A DNA stretch of 38,152 bases from Prochlorococcus sp. AG-459-N19. GTDB taxonomy: Bacteria > Cyanobacteriota > Cyanobacteriia > PCC-6307 > Cyanobiaceae. Where the stretch lies: NCBI GenBank assembly GCA_003209375.1, contig QCRF01000009.1:1-38152 (forward strand), given 5' to 3'. Under the pieces are notes generated by a model. It did not search any database. It was not told where the DNA came from and saw only the letters and a list, made by a program, of their open reading frames with translations. A program made the translations under genes and the position numbers. Shown in pieces: positions 29,686 to 37,518 of this stretch (position 1 is its first letter; the number at the start of each line of letters is the position of its first letter).

Positions 29686-29815
29686 CTGTAAATAATTCTC
29701 ATATATTATTTCTTTGATTATTTTTGCAAAATAAAAATTGCTCATTTATTATCCTTCAAGTTTTTAATTGATGACGCCAAAAAATCATAAATATCAAAAT
29801 TAATAATCCTTTTAA

Positions 29816-30031
29816 TTAAGCTATATTGAAGGATTTGAAAACATAAAATAAACCTCCGATTAGGATCAATATTGCAGCTCCATAAAAAAGAAAAGGGACA
29901 ATTGGATATTTATACAATATAGACCTTACTTTTTGTTGTATGGCTTTTTTATCAAGTTGAGGCAACTGGATATCTTCAGTTTTTTCTCTAGGCGGAATAC
30001 CTAAATTTTTTCTTCTCTTTGCCTCTCCCAT
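29816..30031 (-). CDS. DUF2839-like small membrane protein, paralog 2
   Basis: 71 residues from the ATG at 30031 (MGEAKRRKNLGIPPREKTED); nine extra upstream residues are not conserved in the family. One helix at the C-terminus (FLFYGAAILILIGGLFYVF). Its start lies 2 bases after the stop of 30034, so the two are co-transcribed. Confidence 0.85.
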   Translation of the reverse strand: MGEAKRRKNLGIPPREKTEDIQLPQLDKKAIQQKVRSILYKYPIVPFLFYGAAILILIGGLFYVFKSFNIA

Positions 30032-30033
30032 AA

Positions 30034-30264
30034 TTAATACTGAGGTATTCCCATACATTTTAAATAATTGTTATCAGCTAAATCTAAAATTTGATTCCAT
30101 TCTTCATGAGATGTTTCCAAATTATTTTTAAAATCTTTTTCAAATTTAAGAATACACCTTTTTTCTATATTTTCTGGAGAATTATAATTTCTTAAAAAAG
30201 AAACACTCAAATACGATAATGATGAAAAAACTATAATTATTTTAGCAATCCTAAAATTATTCAT
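30034..30264 (-). CDS. Small anchored or secreted hypothetical protein
   Basis: 76 residues: NNFRIAKIIIVFSSLSYLSV membrane or signal segment, then a soluble domain with two Cys (EKRCILKFEKDFKNN, NNYLKCMGIPQY). The paired Cys suggest an oxidised, extracytoplasmic protein. Upstream partner of the DUF2839-like gene. Confidence 0.6.
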   Translation of the reverse strand: MNNFRIAKIIIVFSSLSYLSVSFLRNYNSPENIEKRCILKFEKDFKNNLETSHEEWNQILDLADNNYLKCMGIPQY

Positions 30265-30346
30265 ACTTTAAATGATATTGCCTTATAAAAAAATAAGGTA
30301 CTTGTTGGTTTTATAATTAATTTAATCTATTAAAAACAATTATCAA

Positions 30347-30544
30347 ATGATAAATTCGGTGAATTTTAACCATTTGCCTATTCAGGATTTGGTTGTTTCA
30401 GGGTTAATAATCTTTATAATGTCGACGATTATTGCCAATATTTACGACCCATTATTAGGAATAACTTATGCATTTGGGAATATACTTACTCTTACCTTTT
30501 TGAGCTGGTTATACAAAGAGACTTGGAGTGATCCAAGTAAATAA
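30347..30544 (+). CDS. Two-helix membrane protein, 65 residues
   Basis: MINSVNFNHLPIQDLVVSGL, then a helix IIFIMSTIIANIYDP, LLGITYAFGNILTLTFLSWL and a short polar tail. Not recognised. Confidence 0.6.
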   Translation: MINSVNFNHLPIQDLVVSGLIIFIMSTIIANIYDPLLGITYAFGNILTLTFLSWLYKETWSDPSK

Positions 30545-30618
30545 ATCTAAAAAAGAAAAAAGATAAATAAAAAAACTACTTCTGTATTTTTAATTTCGAA
30601 GAATACTTTAAATTAACT

Positions 30619-30777
30619 ATGTACGTTGCAAGAAGAGAGAGTATCAAAAAAAATAATAAGCTTTCTAAGGTAGATTGGGGCATAACCATGAGTGGTACTA
30701 AAAATGATATATCTTTAAAAAAACGAATTCTGAAAGAAAATCAACCCTTTCATCATTTTTTATTCTCAAACTTATAA
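30619..30777 (+). CDS. Basic hypothetical peptide, 52 residues
   Basis: MYVARRESIKKNNKLSKVDW, TMSGTKNDISLKKRILKENQ, then a short hydrophobic end. No clear ribosome site or relative, so this may not be a gene. Confidence 0.35.
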   Translation: MYVARRESIKKNNKLSKVDWGITMSGTKNDISLKKRILKENQPFHHFLFSNL

Positions 30778-30818
30778 ATTTAATTTATCTTATAAAATCT
30801 CTGAGATATAGATTGATT

Positions 30819-31175
30819 TTAATTTGAAAAATATTTTTCAGCCCTCCTAAAGGCTTTTACTGCTCTTTTATAATCACGACTTTTTAAGTTTTCCTTACTT
30901 TTTTGTTCCAGCATTTTTACTATTTGATTTCTCTTTAGTTCATCAATTTTAAGCTTATGATCGAAAATAAGATCAAATTTTGAGGAATACAATCTAGATA
31001 ATTCTTCTCTATATTTTTCAATAATTTTCTCATCACAAGATTTGGATTTCAAAATTACATTAGCCTTCATTTTGTCATCTATTGCCCCTTTAAAATCTCC
31101 TTGTTTAAATTTCTTCTCACTTGATCTAGTTAACTTAATAATATTTGCCAATATCAATTCATTAGAATCTTTCAT
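30819..31175 (-). CDS. TPR-like helical protein, 118 residues
   Basis: Two related helical pairs: SSEKKFKQGDFKGAIDDKMK (about 18-37) and SKENLKSRDYKRAVKAFRRA (about 93-112). The K..GDFKGAI / K.RDYKRAV pattern is the second helix of tetratricopeptide repeats, so a small scaffold is likely. Partner unknown. Confidence 0.7.
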   Translation of the reverse strand: MKDSNELILANIIKLTRSSEKKFKQGDFKGAIDDKMKANVILKSKSCDEKIIEKYREELSRLYSSKFDLIFDHKLKIDELKRNQIVKMLEQKSKENLKSRDYKRAVKAFRRAEKYFSN

Positions 31176-31251
31176 TTATTCATCTGAGCCTAGGTTAATG
31201 CTATCAGAATAAAGAAAAAACAACTTTTTTAATAATCAAATAATTATATGA

Positions 31252-31551
31252 TTAACCAATAACAAGTCCTTTTTCAAGAAGTAAATCGAAAACCTCCACA
31301 CTTTTCGTTTTCCCAAATTGGGGGGATTTATGTAAATCTAATATTTCAGCAAGGCACATAATCCAATAAGTATCTTTTTTTAAATTTAGACCTTCACAAA
31401 TATGGGTGGGGGCCGATTTAAAACAGCCAAAATCTGTTGATATATTAATGTTCATGATTTGAGTTTCAAGTTCCAGGCTTAAAAGTTCTATTTCTTGCTC
31501 AGAAAGGGATGTCCCAAAAGAATATGATTCAATTAAAAGTTGATAATTCAT
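31252..31551 (-). CDS. Hypothetical protein, family shared with 36919
   Basis: 99 residues: LLIESYSFGTSLSEQEIELL, SAPTHICEGLNLKKDTYWIM, CLAEILDLHKSPQFGKTKSV. The protein at 36919 has the same plan (ELDFLEAEL, APKNICKKLGLDEKSCWQLC, NGQNRVDNFKKLI). A helical DNA-binding-like or regulatory domain is possible. No operon with the DUF3764-like gene is certain (15 bases apart, same strand). Confidence 0.6.
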   Translation of the reverse strand: MNYQLLIESYSFGTSLSEQEIELLSLELETQIMNINISTDFGCFKSAPTHICEGLNLKKDTYWIMCLAEILDLHKSPQFGKTKSVEVFDLLLEKGLVIG

Positions 31552-31566
31552 AAAAGATTTATTTTT

Positions 31567-31848
31567 TCAAGAAATCCATCGAGTTATTTTTGTACCCTCA
31601 TAAATATGCCCTGAAGCTTCAACAATAGGTTTTGTTTCAGGATTCATAAAAATATCGTATAGAACATTTTCTGGTCCTTGAAAAATTACAGTTGCCCTTT
31701 TAGGATCATCTATTGATTTACCAATATAAAACGTTTTTACACCCATTTCTTTAAACATCGACTGCTGCTCCTCAGCATTCATATGAGATTCATATTGTTC
31801 AAACGTATTACTTAGTTGAAAATCTAGAATAGTCGTTTCAATGGTCAT
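31567..31848 (-). CDS. DUF3764-like protein, paralog 2
   Basis: 93 residues from the ATG at 31848 (MTIETTILDFQLSNTFEQYE); the longer frame to 31890 has no family support. VKTFYIGKSIDDPKRATVIF parallels KPLFRGVSKEDPQKIIVIHQ of the 16030 gene. Ends TKITRWIS. Function unknown. Confidence 0.72.
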   Translation of the reverse strand: MTIETTILDFQLSNTFEQYESHMNAEEQQSMFKEMGVKTFYIGKSIDDPKRATVIFQGPENVLYDIFMNPETKPIVEASGHIYEGTKITRWIS

Positions 31849-31986
31849 GGTAGTTATAAGATGTTTTTTAGATTTTAAATCTTTTTGCAAAAAAATAATT
31901 GAATAAAGATTAGTTTTTATTAAGCAAGGTATTAACTAATTTTTACTTATGAGTTATAAATCAACTATAAAAAATAGATTTTAATT

Positions 31987-33330
31987 TTGGACTCAAAAAT
32001 TTCTCCAAGAGAACAATGGACTAGTAAGTTGGGATTCATTCTTGCAGCTGCTGGTAGCGCAGTAGGTCTTGGTAACCTTTGGGGTTTCGCCTACAGAGCC
32101 TCTCAAGGTGGAGGCGCTGCTTTTGTACTTTTATACGTACTAATCGTTTTAATTGTATGCCTTCCGGTATTTGTTGCTGAAATGGCTTTAGGAAGAAACG
32201 CTACCGCCAGCACATTGCTTGCACCAGTAAAGTTAGCTGGAAAAAATTGGTATCCATTAGGAATTCTTTTCTTTATAGCTCCCTTGGGAATAGCATCATA
32301 TTATTCAGTCATAATGGGGTGGACCGCAGATACCTTGTTCCATTCATTATTTTTTGGATTACCAAAAAATTTAAGTGAAGCAGAAACTTTTTTTGGCTCA
32401 ATTAGTAGTGGTAGCAGTGTTTTATTGGGGCACCTATTAAGTCTTGTTCTTACTGCCATAATAGTTTCATCAGGGATAAAAAAAGGAATCGAAAAGGTAA
32501 CAAGATTCTTTATGCCTATACTCTTTATAATTCTTCTATCTCTTGCAATATGGGCCACTTCACTTTCAGGCGCATGGGAAGGATATAAAACATTTTTGTT
32601 TAAATTTGACTTTGATGAATTAAGGAACCCTCAAACCATAAGAAACGCTTTTACTCAAGCTTTCTTTTCTTTAAGTTTAGGAATTGGAGTAATGGTGACT
32701 TACGCTTCCTATCTAAATAAAAAGAGTAATCTTCCAAAACTGAGTGTTGGAGTTGCATCATTGGATACTTTGGTGGGTCTTATGGCAGGACTTATTACTT
32801 TTCCGATTGTTTTAACGTTTGGTTTAAATAATGCTATTTCTGAATCAACAGTTGGCGCATTATTTATATCAATTCCTACGGGCCTTGGTTCATATGGAGC
32901 GGTTGGAAGAATTGTAGCTGTTGCATTTTTCGCACTAGCTTATATTGCAGCAATAACTTCCTCTGTTTCATTATTGGAAGTTCCAGTTTCCTCTTTAATG
33001 GATAAATTTGGTTTTAAAAGAGAAAAATCTGTTTGGCTGATAACTCTTTTCTTATTCTTAGCAGGCATTCCTTCTGCATTAAACTTAAACATTCTTGGAA
33101 CTATTGATTCTATTTTTGGAGGTGTATTACTTATCTTTGGTGGATTCTTGGTTACTTTCTTTATGGGATGGGTAGTACCTGGAAAGTTTAATGAAGAACT
33201 TAGTGATTCAAAAGTTGGAATCAAAACGACACGTTATTTGAAATTCATGACAAGATGGGTTGCGCCCCCAATTATTGGTTTTGGACTATTTATTAGTGTG
33301 TTTGATTTGCTTAAAGGCTGGGTAAGTTAA
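31987..33330 (+). CDS. Sodium-dependent transporter (SNF/NSS, LeuT-fold)
   Basis: 447 residues with about 11-12 membrane helices. REQWTSKLGFILAAAGSAVG, GLGNLWGFAYRASQGGGAAF and CLPVFVAEMALGRN are the first helices of sodium:neurotransmitter-symporter proteins, which take up amino acids or osmolytes with Na+. The usual Arg after GN.. is Gly here, so the extracellular gate differs from LeuT. Translation appears to start at TTG (31987), as no ATG lies between it and the conserved start. Followed by an AT-rich gap. Confidence 0.9.
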   Translation: MDSKISPREQWTSKLGFILAAAGSAVGLGNLWGFAYRASQGGGAAFVLLYVLIVLIVCLPVFVAEMALGRNATASTLLAPVKLAGKNWYPLGILFFIAPLGIASYYSVIMGWTADTLFHSLFFGLPKNLSEAETFFGSISSGSSVLLGHLLSLVLTAIIVSSGIKKGIEKVTRFFMPILFIILLSLAIWATSLSGAWEGYKTFLFKFDFDELRNPQTIRNAFTQAFFSLSLGIGVMVTYASYLNKKSNLPKLSVGVASLDTLVGLMAGLITFPIVLTFGLNNAISESTVGALFISIPTGLGSYGAVGRIVAVAFFALAYIAAITSSVSLLEVPVSSLMDKFGFKREKSVWLITLFLFLAGIPSALNLNILGTIDSIFGGVLLIFGGFLVTFFMGWVVPGKFNEELSDSKVGIKTTRYLKFMTRWVAPPIIGFGLFISVFDLLKGWVS

Positions 33331-33742
33331 AAATAAATAAAAATAAATAAAAATTATAATGTATAAAATTGAATAAATTTACTGCTATGTACTGCGGAAA
33401 TAGAGGGAGGGGTGCAATTCAAAAAAAGATAAAATAGTTTAACTTTTTCGCATTATTTTTGATCAAACTGAAAAAAATACTAGTCAATAATTAAGTATTT
33501 GCAATGGTTATTAATTAAAAAATTGATATGAAGGCTAAGTGCTTTGTTTATTACTAAAGTCTAAATATTTTTCTTAAGAAAAATTTTACTGCGGAACCTT
33601 TTTTAATGAAGTATTAAAATTTAACTTATATTTAATCTCGAACGTATCGGCAAAAACCATCCCTAATAGAAACTATATAAAATACATTTAGATGTTTTAT
33701 TTAAAGAAATTAGAACGCCTACAAGAATAGATAGCAAATTTG
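33331..33742. other. Gap of 412 bases between transporter and selO
   Basis: AT-rich, with tandem AAATAAAT at the start. TACTGCGGAA occurs twice (about 33383 and 33588). No ORF or strong hairpin found. It presumably holds the selO promoter. Confidence 0.35.
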
Positions 33743-35446
33743 ATGTCAACCAAATCTGATTCATTAAAAGGAAAGCTTACAGAAAATTTTTATGAATTTT
33801 CTCTACTATCTGACTATTCTTTTATGAATTCTCTTAAAGCAGATCCTAAATCAACAAAAGATGGAAATGATCATAAGCCGCGTTCAGTATATTCAGGTCA
33901 TTACGTACCAGTTGTTCCAACTGCTATTCCAGATCCAGAATATATTTCCCATAGCAACAAACTTTTTAAAGAACTAGGGCTAAGCTCAGATCTTACTAAA
34001 GACAAAAATTTTTGTCGTTTTTTCTCAGGTGATATTTCTGTTGCTAAATATCCAATGAGTCCTGTTGGTTGGGCAACAGGTTATGCATTATCAATTTACG
34101 GGACTGAATATACCCAGCAATGTCCTTTTGGAACTGGTAATGGTTATGGCGATGGCAGAGCAATTTCTGTTTTTGAAGGTTTATTCAATGGGAAAAGAAT
34201 GGAAATGCAACTTAAAGGAGGAGGTCCAACTCCCTATTGTCGTGGAGCAGATGGTAGAGCTGTCTTAAGGTCTAGCGTACGAGAATTTCTCGCACAGGAA
34301 TTAATGAATGCCTTGGGAATCCCTACCTCAAGATCTTTAACACTTTATGTCTCACGTTCAGAAATAGTTAGAAGACCGTGGTATTCCAAAGGGTCCAGAT
34401 ATTTTGAACCTGATATCATGATTGACAATCAAGCGGCAATTACTACGAGAGTCGCTTCATCTTTTCTACGTGTAGGCCAGATTGAACTTTTTGCAAGACG
34501 AGTTCGTAATAATACGCATGATCAGGCCCTCAATGAACTAAAAATGATAGTTCAACATCTAATTGATAGAAATTATAAAGATGAAATTGAATATGAGATT
34601 TCAATTGAAAGTAAAGTAATAAAACTGGCTTCTTTATACAGATCAAGACTTATATCACTTATAGCCAACTGGATGAGAGTTGGTTATTGCCAGGGTAATT
34701 TCAATAGTGATAATTGTGCTGCTGGAGGTTATACCTTGGATTATGGCCCCTTTGGATTCTGTGAATTATTTGATCCAAGATTTCAGCCATGGACAGGGGG
34801 AGGTGAACATTTCTCATTTTTTAACCAGCCTTCTGCAGCGGCAATCAACTTTAAAACATTCTGTTCATCTCTTAGTCCGTTACTTTCACAAAGCAAACAA
34901 GATCAAGAAAAGTTAGATCAAATCGAAAAAGACTTTTCTGAATTAATGAATAAGGAATTGATGAAAATGTGGGCAAACAAGCTTGGCTTAGAACATTACA
35001 ACGAAACTCTAATAAATGAATTTTTTAATCTCATGGTCATTTCAAGAGCAGACTATACAATTTTGTTCCGTAAACTATCTGAAATACCTGATAACTTAGA
35101 TTTTTTAAAAAACTGTTTCTATTTGCCAATTAATGACGAGCTCAATAATAGGTGGAAAGTATGGCTTCAAAACTGGCAATCAATCTTGAAGAAAGAGGGA
35201 AATATTAAAGCGAAATCAGCATCAATGAAATCCCTTAATCCAGTCTATACTTGGCGCGAATGGATGGTCGTTCCCGCATATGAAGAAGCTGAAAAAGGAA
35301 ATTACAAAAAAATTAAAGAGTTACAGGATGTCTTTAGCAATCCATATATAGAACAATCCTCAGAAATAGATCAAAAATATAATCGACTAAAGCCAAGCCA
35401 GTATTTTAACTATGGAGGAGTATCTCACTACAGCTGTTCTTCATAA
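33743..35446 (+). CDS. selO: Protein adenylyltransferase SelO
   Basis: 567 residues, a pseudokinase-fold enzyme that transfers AMP to proteins in the redox response. Seen: HYVPVVPTAIPDPEYISHSN near the start, KGGGPTPYCRGADGRAVLRS (about 155-175) with the conserved GxxxPYxRGxDGRAVLR, SVREFLAQELMNALGIPTSR, and NSDNCAAGGYTLDYGPFGFC (about 320-340) carrying the metal-binding N/D. Start at the ATG just after a TTG (33740). Members that replace GAGPTPYSR by GGGPTPYCR occur in cyanobacteria. Confidence 0.92.
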   Translation: MSTKSDSLKGKLTENFYEFSLLSDYSFMNSLKADPKSTKDGNDHKPRSVYSGHYVPVVPTAIPDPEYISHSNKLFKELGLSSDLTKDKNFCRFFSGDISVAKYPMSPVGWATGYALSIYGTEYTQQCPFGTGNGYGDGRAISVFEGLFNGKRMEMQLKGGGPTPYCRGADGRAVLRSSVREFLAQELMNALGIPTSRSLTLYVSRSEIVRRPWYSKGSRYFEPDIMIDNQAAITTRVASSFLRVGQIELFARRVRNNTHDQALNELKMIVQHLIDRNYKDEIEYEISIESKVIKLASLYRSRLISLIANWMRVGYCQGNFNSDNCAAGGYTLDYGPFGFCELFDPRFQPWTGGGEHFSFFNQPSAAAINFKTFCSSLSPLLSQSKQDQEKLDQIEKDFSELMNKELMKMWANKLGLEHYNETLINEFFNLMVISRADYTILFRKLSEIPDNLDFLKNCFYLPINDELNNRWKVWLQNWQSILKKEGNIKAKSASMKSLNPVYTWREWMVVPAYEEAEKGNYKKIKELQDVFSNPYIEQSSEIDQKYNRLKPSQYFNYGGVSHYSCSS

Positions 35447-35488
35447 AAGTTTAATCCTCATTCTGATAGAACAACTTTAGGAAAAATC

Positions 35489-35911
35489 TTATTTATTTAT
35501 GGCCGTAGGCATTCCAACTACTGATACAACTCCCACGTGAAGTATGGCCGGCTTCTTCCCAACATTTTTCACATAGTGGGGGCCCCCATTATTACTCTCT
35601 ATAAATGCATCACCTGCTTTAAAGAAATTAATTTCTTCACCCCTAACATGCTTTAATCTTCCTCTGGTGATATGAATCAACATTGGGGAAGGATGAGTAT
35701 GAATTGGAGTTTTCAAACCAACTGGAATTTTTACTTTTAAGAGTCTCAATTCAGGCTTACCCTCGAGATAATTAAAATTTTTACCACTTAGTCCTTTTGA
35801 ACTTTGAATAATAGGTATAACTTTAATCTTTTCTTCTGCAAGAGAGGGTTGAGGTAAAGCTAAAGTCCCAATAAAAAGAAAGCAAACTGGAATAAATTTT
35901 TTTAATTTCAT
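35489..35911 (-). CDS. Secreted cupin-domain protein
   Basis: 140 residues from ATG 35911: signal peptide (MKLKKFIPVCFLFIGTLALP, cleaved near SLA-EE), then a single cupin barrel with HTHPSPMLIHITRGRLKHVR and FFKAGDAFIESNNGGPHYVK. The HxH...H pattern gives a metal site. Substrate unknown. An in-frame ATG at 35935 adds eight residues only. Confidence 0.82.
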   Translation of the reverse strand: MKLKKFIPVCFLFIGTLALPQPSLAEEKIKVIPIIQSSKGLSGKNFNYLEGKPELRLLKVKIPVGLKTPIHTHPSPMLIHITRGRLKHVRGEEINFFKAGDAFIESNNGGPHYVKNVGKKPAILHVGVVSVVGMPTAINK

Positions 35912-35964
35912 TAGATATTTGAGTTTCACTAACAATAGGTAGTTTGCAAAAATAATAAACTAAT

Positions 35965-36126
35965 TTATTTTTTATATAACTTTTCTAATTGCTTAATTTC
36001 CTCCCTTAAATCCTTACCTCTATTATTTAATTTATTATTCTTAATAACTATTGGGATAATCCACCAGGCTTGAAGACCTAAAAAGATAAATACTAGGATC
36101 AATAATTCAAAAGTACCAGGCTTCAT
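35965..36126 (-). CDS. 53-residue single-pass membrane protein
   Basis: MKPGTFELLILVFIFLGLQA, WWIIPIVIKNNKLNNRGKDL, then a charged coiled tail REEIKQLEKLYKK. A helix plus cytosolic coiled coil; not recognised. Confidence 0.6.
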   Translation of the reverse strand: MKPGTFELLILVFIFLGLQAWWIIPIVIKNNKLNNRGKDLREEIKQLEKLYKK

Positions 36127-36199
36127 TTGATAAATAACCCTTCTTTGTTAATAATATTATCCTAAAAAATATTAAACATTCACGAGATATTAAATATTT

Positions 36200-36382
36200 C
36201 TATGCTGCCTCTAATTCAATGTTAAGTTCAATTCCCTTTGAAATGATTGCTTCTTTAAATTCAATAAGTTTGGAAATTATTCTTTGCTTCTCAGGTTCAG
36301 TTTTATGGATATCATCTACAACTTCCTGCATTGCAAGTGTTACTTTTTGTAGTTTGATTTCTAGATCTTCTCTGTAATTCAT
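36200..36382 (-). CDS. Small helical protein, 60 residues
   Basis: MNYREDLEIKLQKVTLAMQE, VVDDIHKTEPEKQRIISKLI, then KEAIISKGIELNIELEAA. Amphipathic helical hairpin by pattern. Unknown. Confidence 0.6.
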   Translation of the reverse strand: MNYREDLEIKLQKVTLAMQEVVDDIHKTEPEKQRIISKLIEFKEAIISKGIELNIELEAA

Positions 36383-36456
36383 AAGCTTAAAGAAATTATC
36401 TTATTTATTAAAAAACAAAATAATTATTAGTAAATAAGTACTTAACCTTAAAAGGA

Positions 36457-36521
36457 TTGACAGCAAAACAAGGAGGATATATTTTATAGTACAAACGTAT
36501 CAATAATCAGCCGGCTGATTA
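36457..36521 (+). promoter_or_regulatory. Consensus promoter and 18-base palindrome before the DUF1651-like gene
   Basis: TTGACA (36457-36462), 17 bases, TATTTT (36480-36485), with TATAGT overlapping. The perfect palindrome TAATCAGCCGGCTGATTA (36504-36521) follows, so it lies in the leader and could be an operator or an RNA hairpin 10 bases before the ATG. Confidence 0.6.
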
Positions 36522-36531
36522 AAGGTAAAGT

Positions 36532-36801
36532 ATGGATCCTAAGTACTCATTTGGTTGCAGCACTAGCAAACCTAACGGATGCCTACTAAATCCAGAAGGC
36601 AGCAGAATTATCTTTTTCGAAGAATGCAAAAACTCTCCTAAACCTAATTTAAAAATACATACTCATCTTTTCTACACAAATCACCTCGGAGAACCCGGAG
36701 GGTACAAATCCTCTGAAAAACTAAACATAGATTCAGCCTGGGAAAAGTGGCACGAACTACACCAAAAAGGATGGACAGAAGTATCTCATAATTACGGATA
36801 A
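36532..36801 (+). CDS. DUF1651-like small protein, paralog 4 (divergent)
   Basis: 89 residues: MDPKYSFGCSTSKPNGCLLN, FFEECKNSPKPNLKIHTHLF and a C-terminal SAWEKWHELHQKGWTEVSHN helix-strand with the GW motif. The N-terminal half, with its Cys and His residues, differs from the other copies. GGTAAAG is the ribosome site. Confidence 0.65.
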   Translation: MDPKYSFGCSTSKPNGCLLNPEGSRIIFFEECKNSPKPNLKIHTHLFYTNHLGEPGGYKSSEKLNIDSAWEKWHELHQKGWTEVSHNYG

Positions 36802-36918
36802 GTGATCCGGCCAAGAAAAAGCCTTTATAGATGAAAGGTGCAAACTAGCTCCCTTTTTTTTTTCTTGCTATACAAATAATAAAAGATGATTTAACTTCTT
36901 CTGCTTCAATGAAATATT

Positions 36919-37209
36919 GTGGAATTAACTGAGCTACTTAGGGATTACGTTGCTACAGAATTATTATCTAGTATTGAACTTGATTTTCTTGAAGCAGAAT
37001 TATGGGAAACTACTCAACATATCGCAGAACTAAATACAGTTATCAAAGCTCCAAAAAATATATGTAAAAAATTAGGACTTGATGAAAAATCTTGTTGGCA
37101 ATTATGTTGTGCAGCCGTTCTTGACTCCTCAAGACCATTAAAGAATGGACAAAATAGGGTTGATAATTTTAAAAAATTAATTAATCGATATAAAATAAGC
37201 TACATTTAA
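36919..37209 (+). CDS. Hypothetical protein, family shared with 31252
   Basis: 96 residues starting at GTG (MELTELLRDYVATELLSSIE), since the ATG at 36909 is out of frame and short. SIELDFLEAELWETTQHIAE and APKNICKKLGLDEKSCWQLC match the paralog at 31252. Ends close to 37222. Confidence 0.6.
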   Translation: MELTELLRDYVATELLSSIELDFLEAELWETTQHIAELNTVIKAPKNICKKLGLDEKSCWQLCCAAVLDSSRPLKNGQNRVDNFKKLINRYKISYI

Positions 37210-37221
37210 AAAAAAGACTCA

Positions 37222-37518
37222 ATGATACGTTTACTTATTGCATCAATTCTTTTTTTTATTCCACTAGGAGGTTTTGCGGATGAAAGGCAAAGAAAAATTG
37301 AGAATGAAGCTATAAATCTTGTAATTAAAAAATATGGAAAAGGCTTAGAAAATAGATTAAAAGGAACGGGAGTAATGCCCAGTTATCGAAGTTGGTATGA
37401 AAATGATTGTTTTGTAAGTATTGCCGCAGGTACATACCAAGAAGATACTTGGTCGGCAATGAAGTGGTTTAGCGTTAATGTCTGTTCTGAATCGGCTGAA
37501 ATTATGGAAAGTGAATGA
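37222..37518 (+). CDS. Exported hypothetical protein, 98 residues
   Basis: Signal peptide MIRLLIASILFFIPLGGFAD (cleaved near GFA-D), then NEAINLVIKKYGKGLENRLK and a domain with Cys (YENDCFVSI; VNVCSES) that could form a disulfide. The stop overlaps the next ATG (ATGA). Unknown. Confidence 0.65.
   Translation: MIRLLIASILFFIPLGGFADERQRKIENEAINLVIKKYGKGLENRLKGTGVMPSYRSWYENDCFVSIAAGTYQEDTWSAMKWFSVNVCSESAEIMESE

Noticed and set aside
32301-33224. Minus-strand ORFs opposite the sodium symporter
   Set aside because: Antisense of membrane helices, low complexity, no start sites.
34065-34916. Short plus-strand ORFs in other frames of selO
   Set aside because: Overlap a conserved enzyme frame and start at weak codons.
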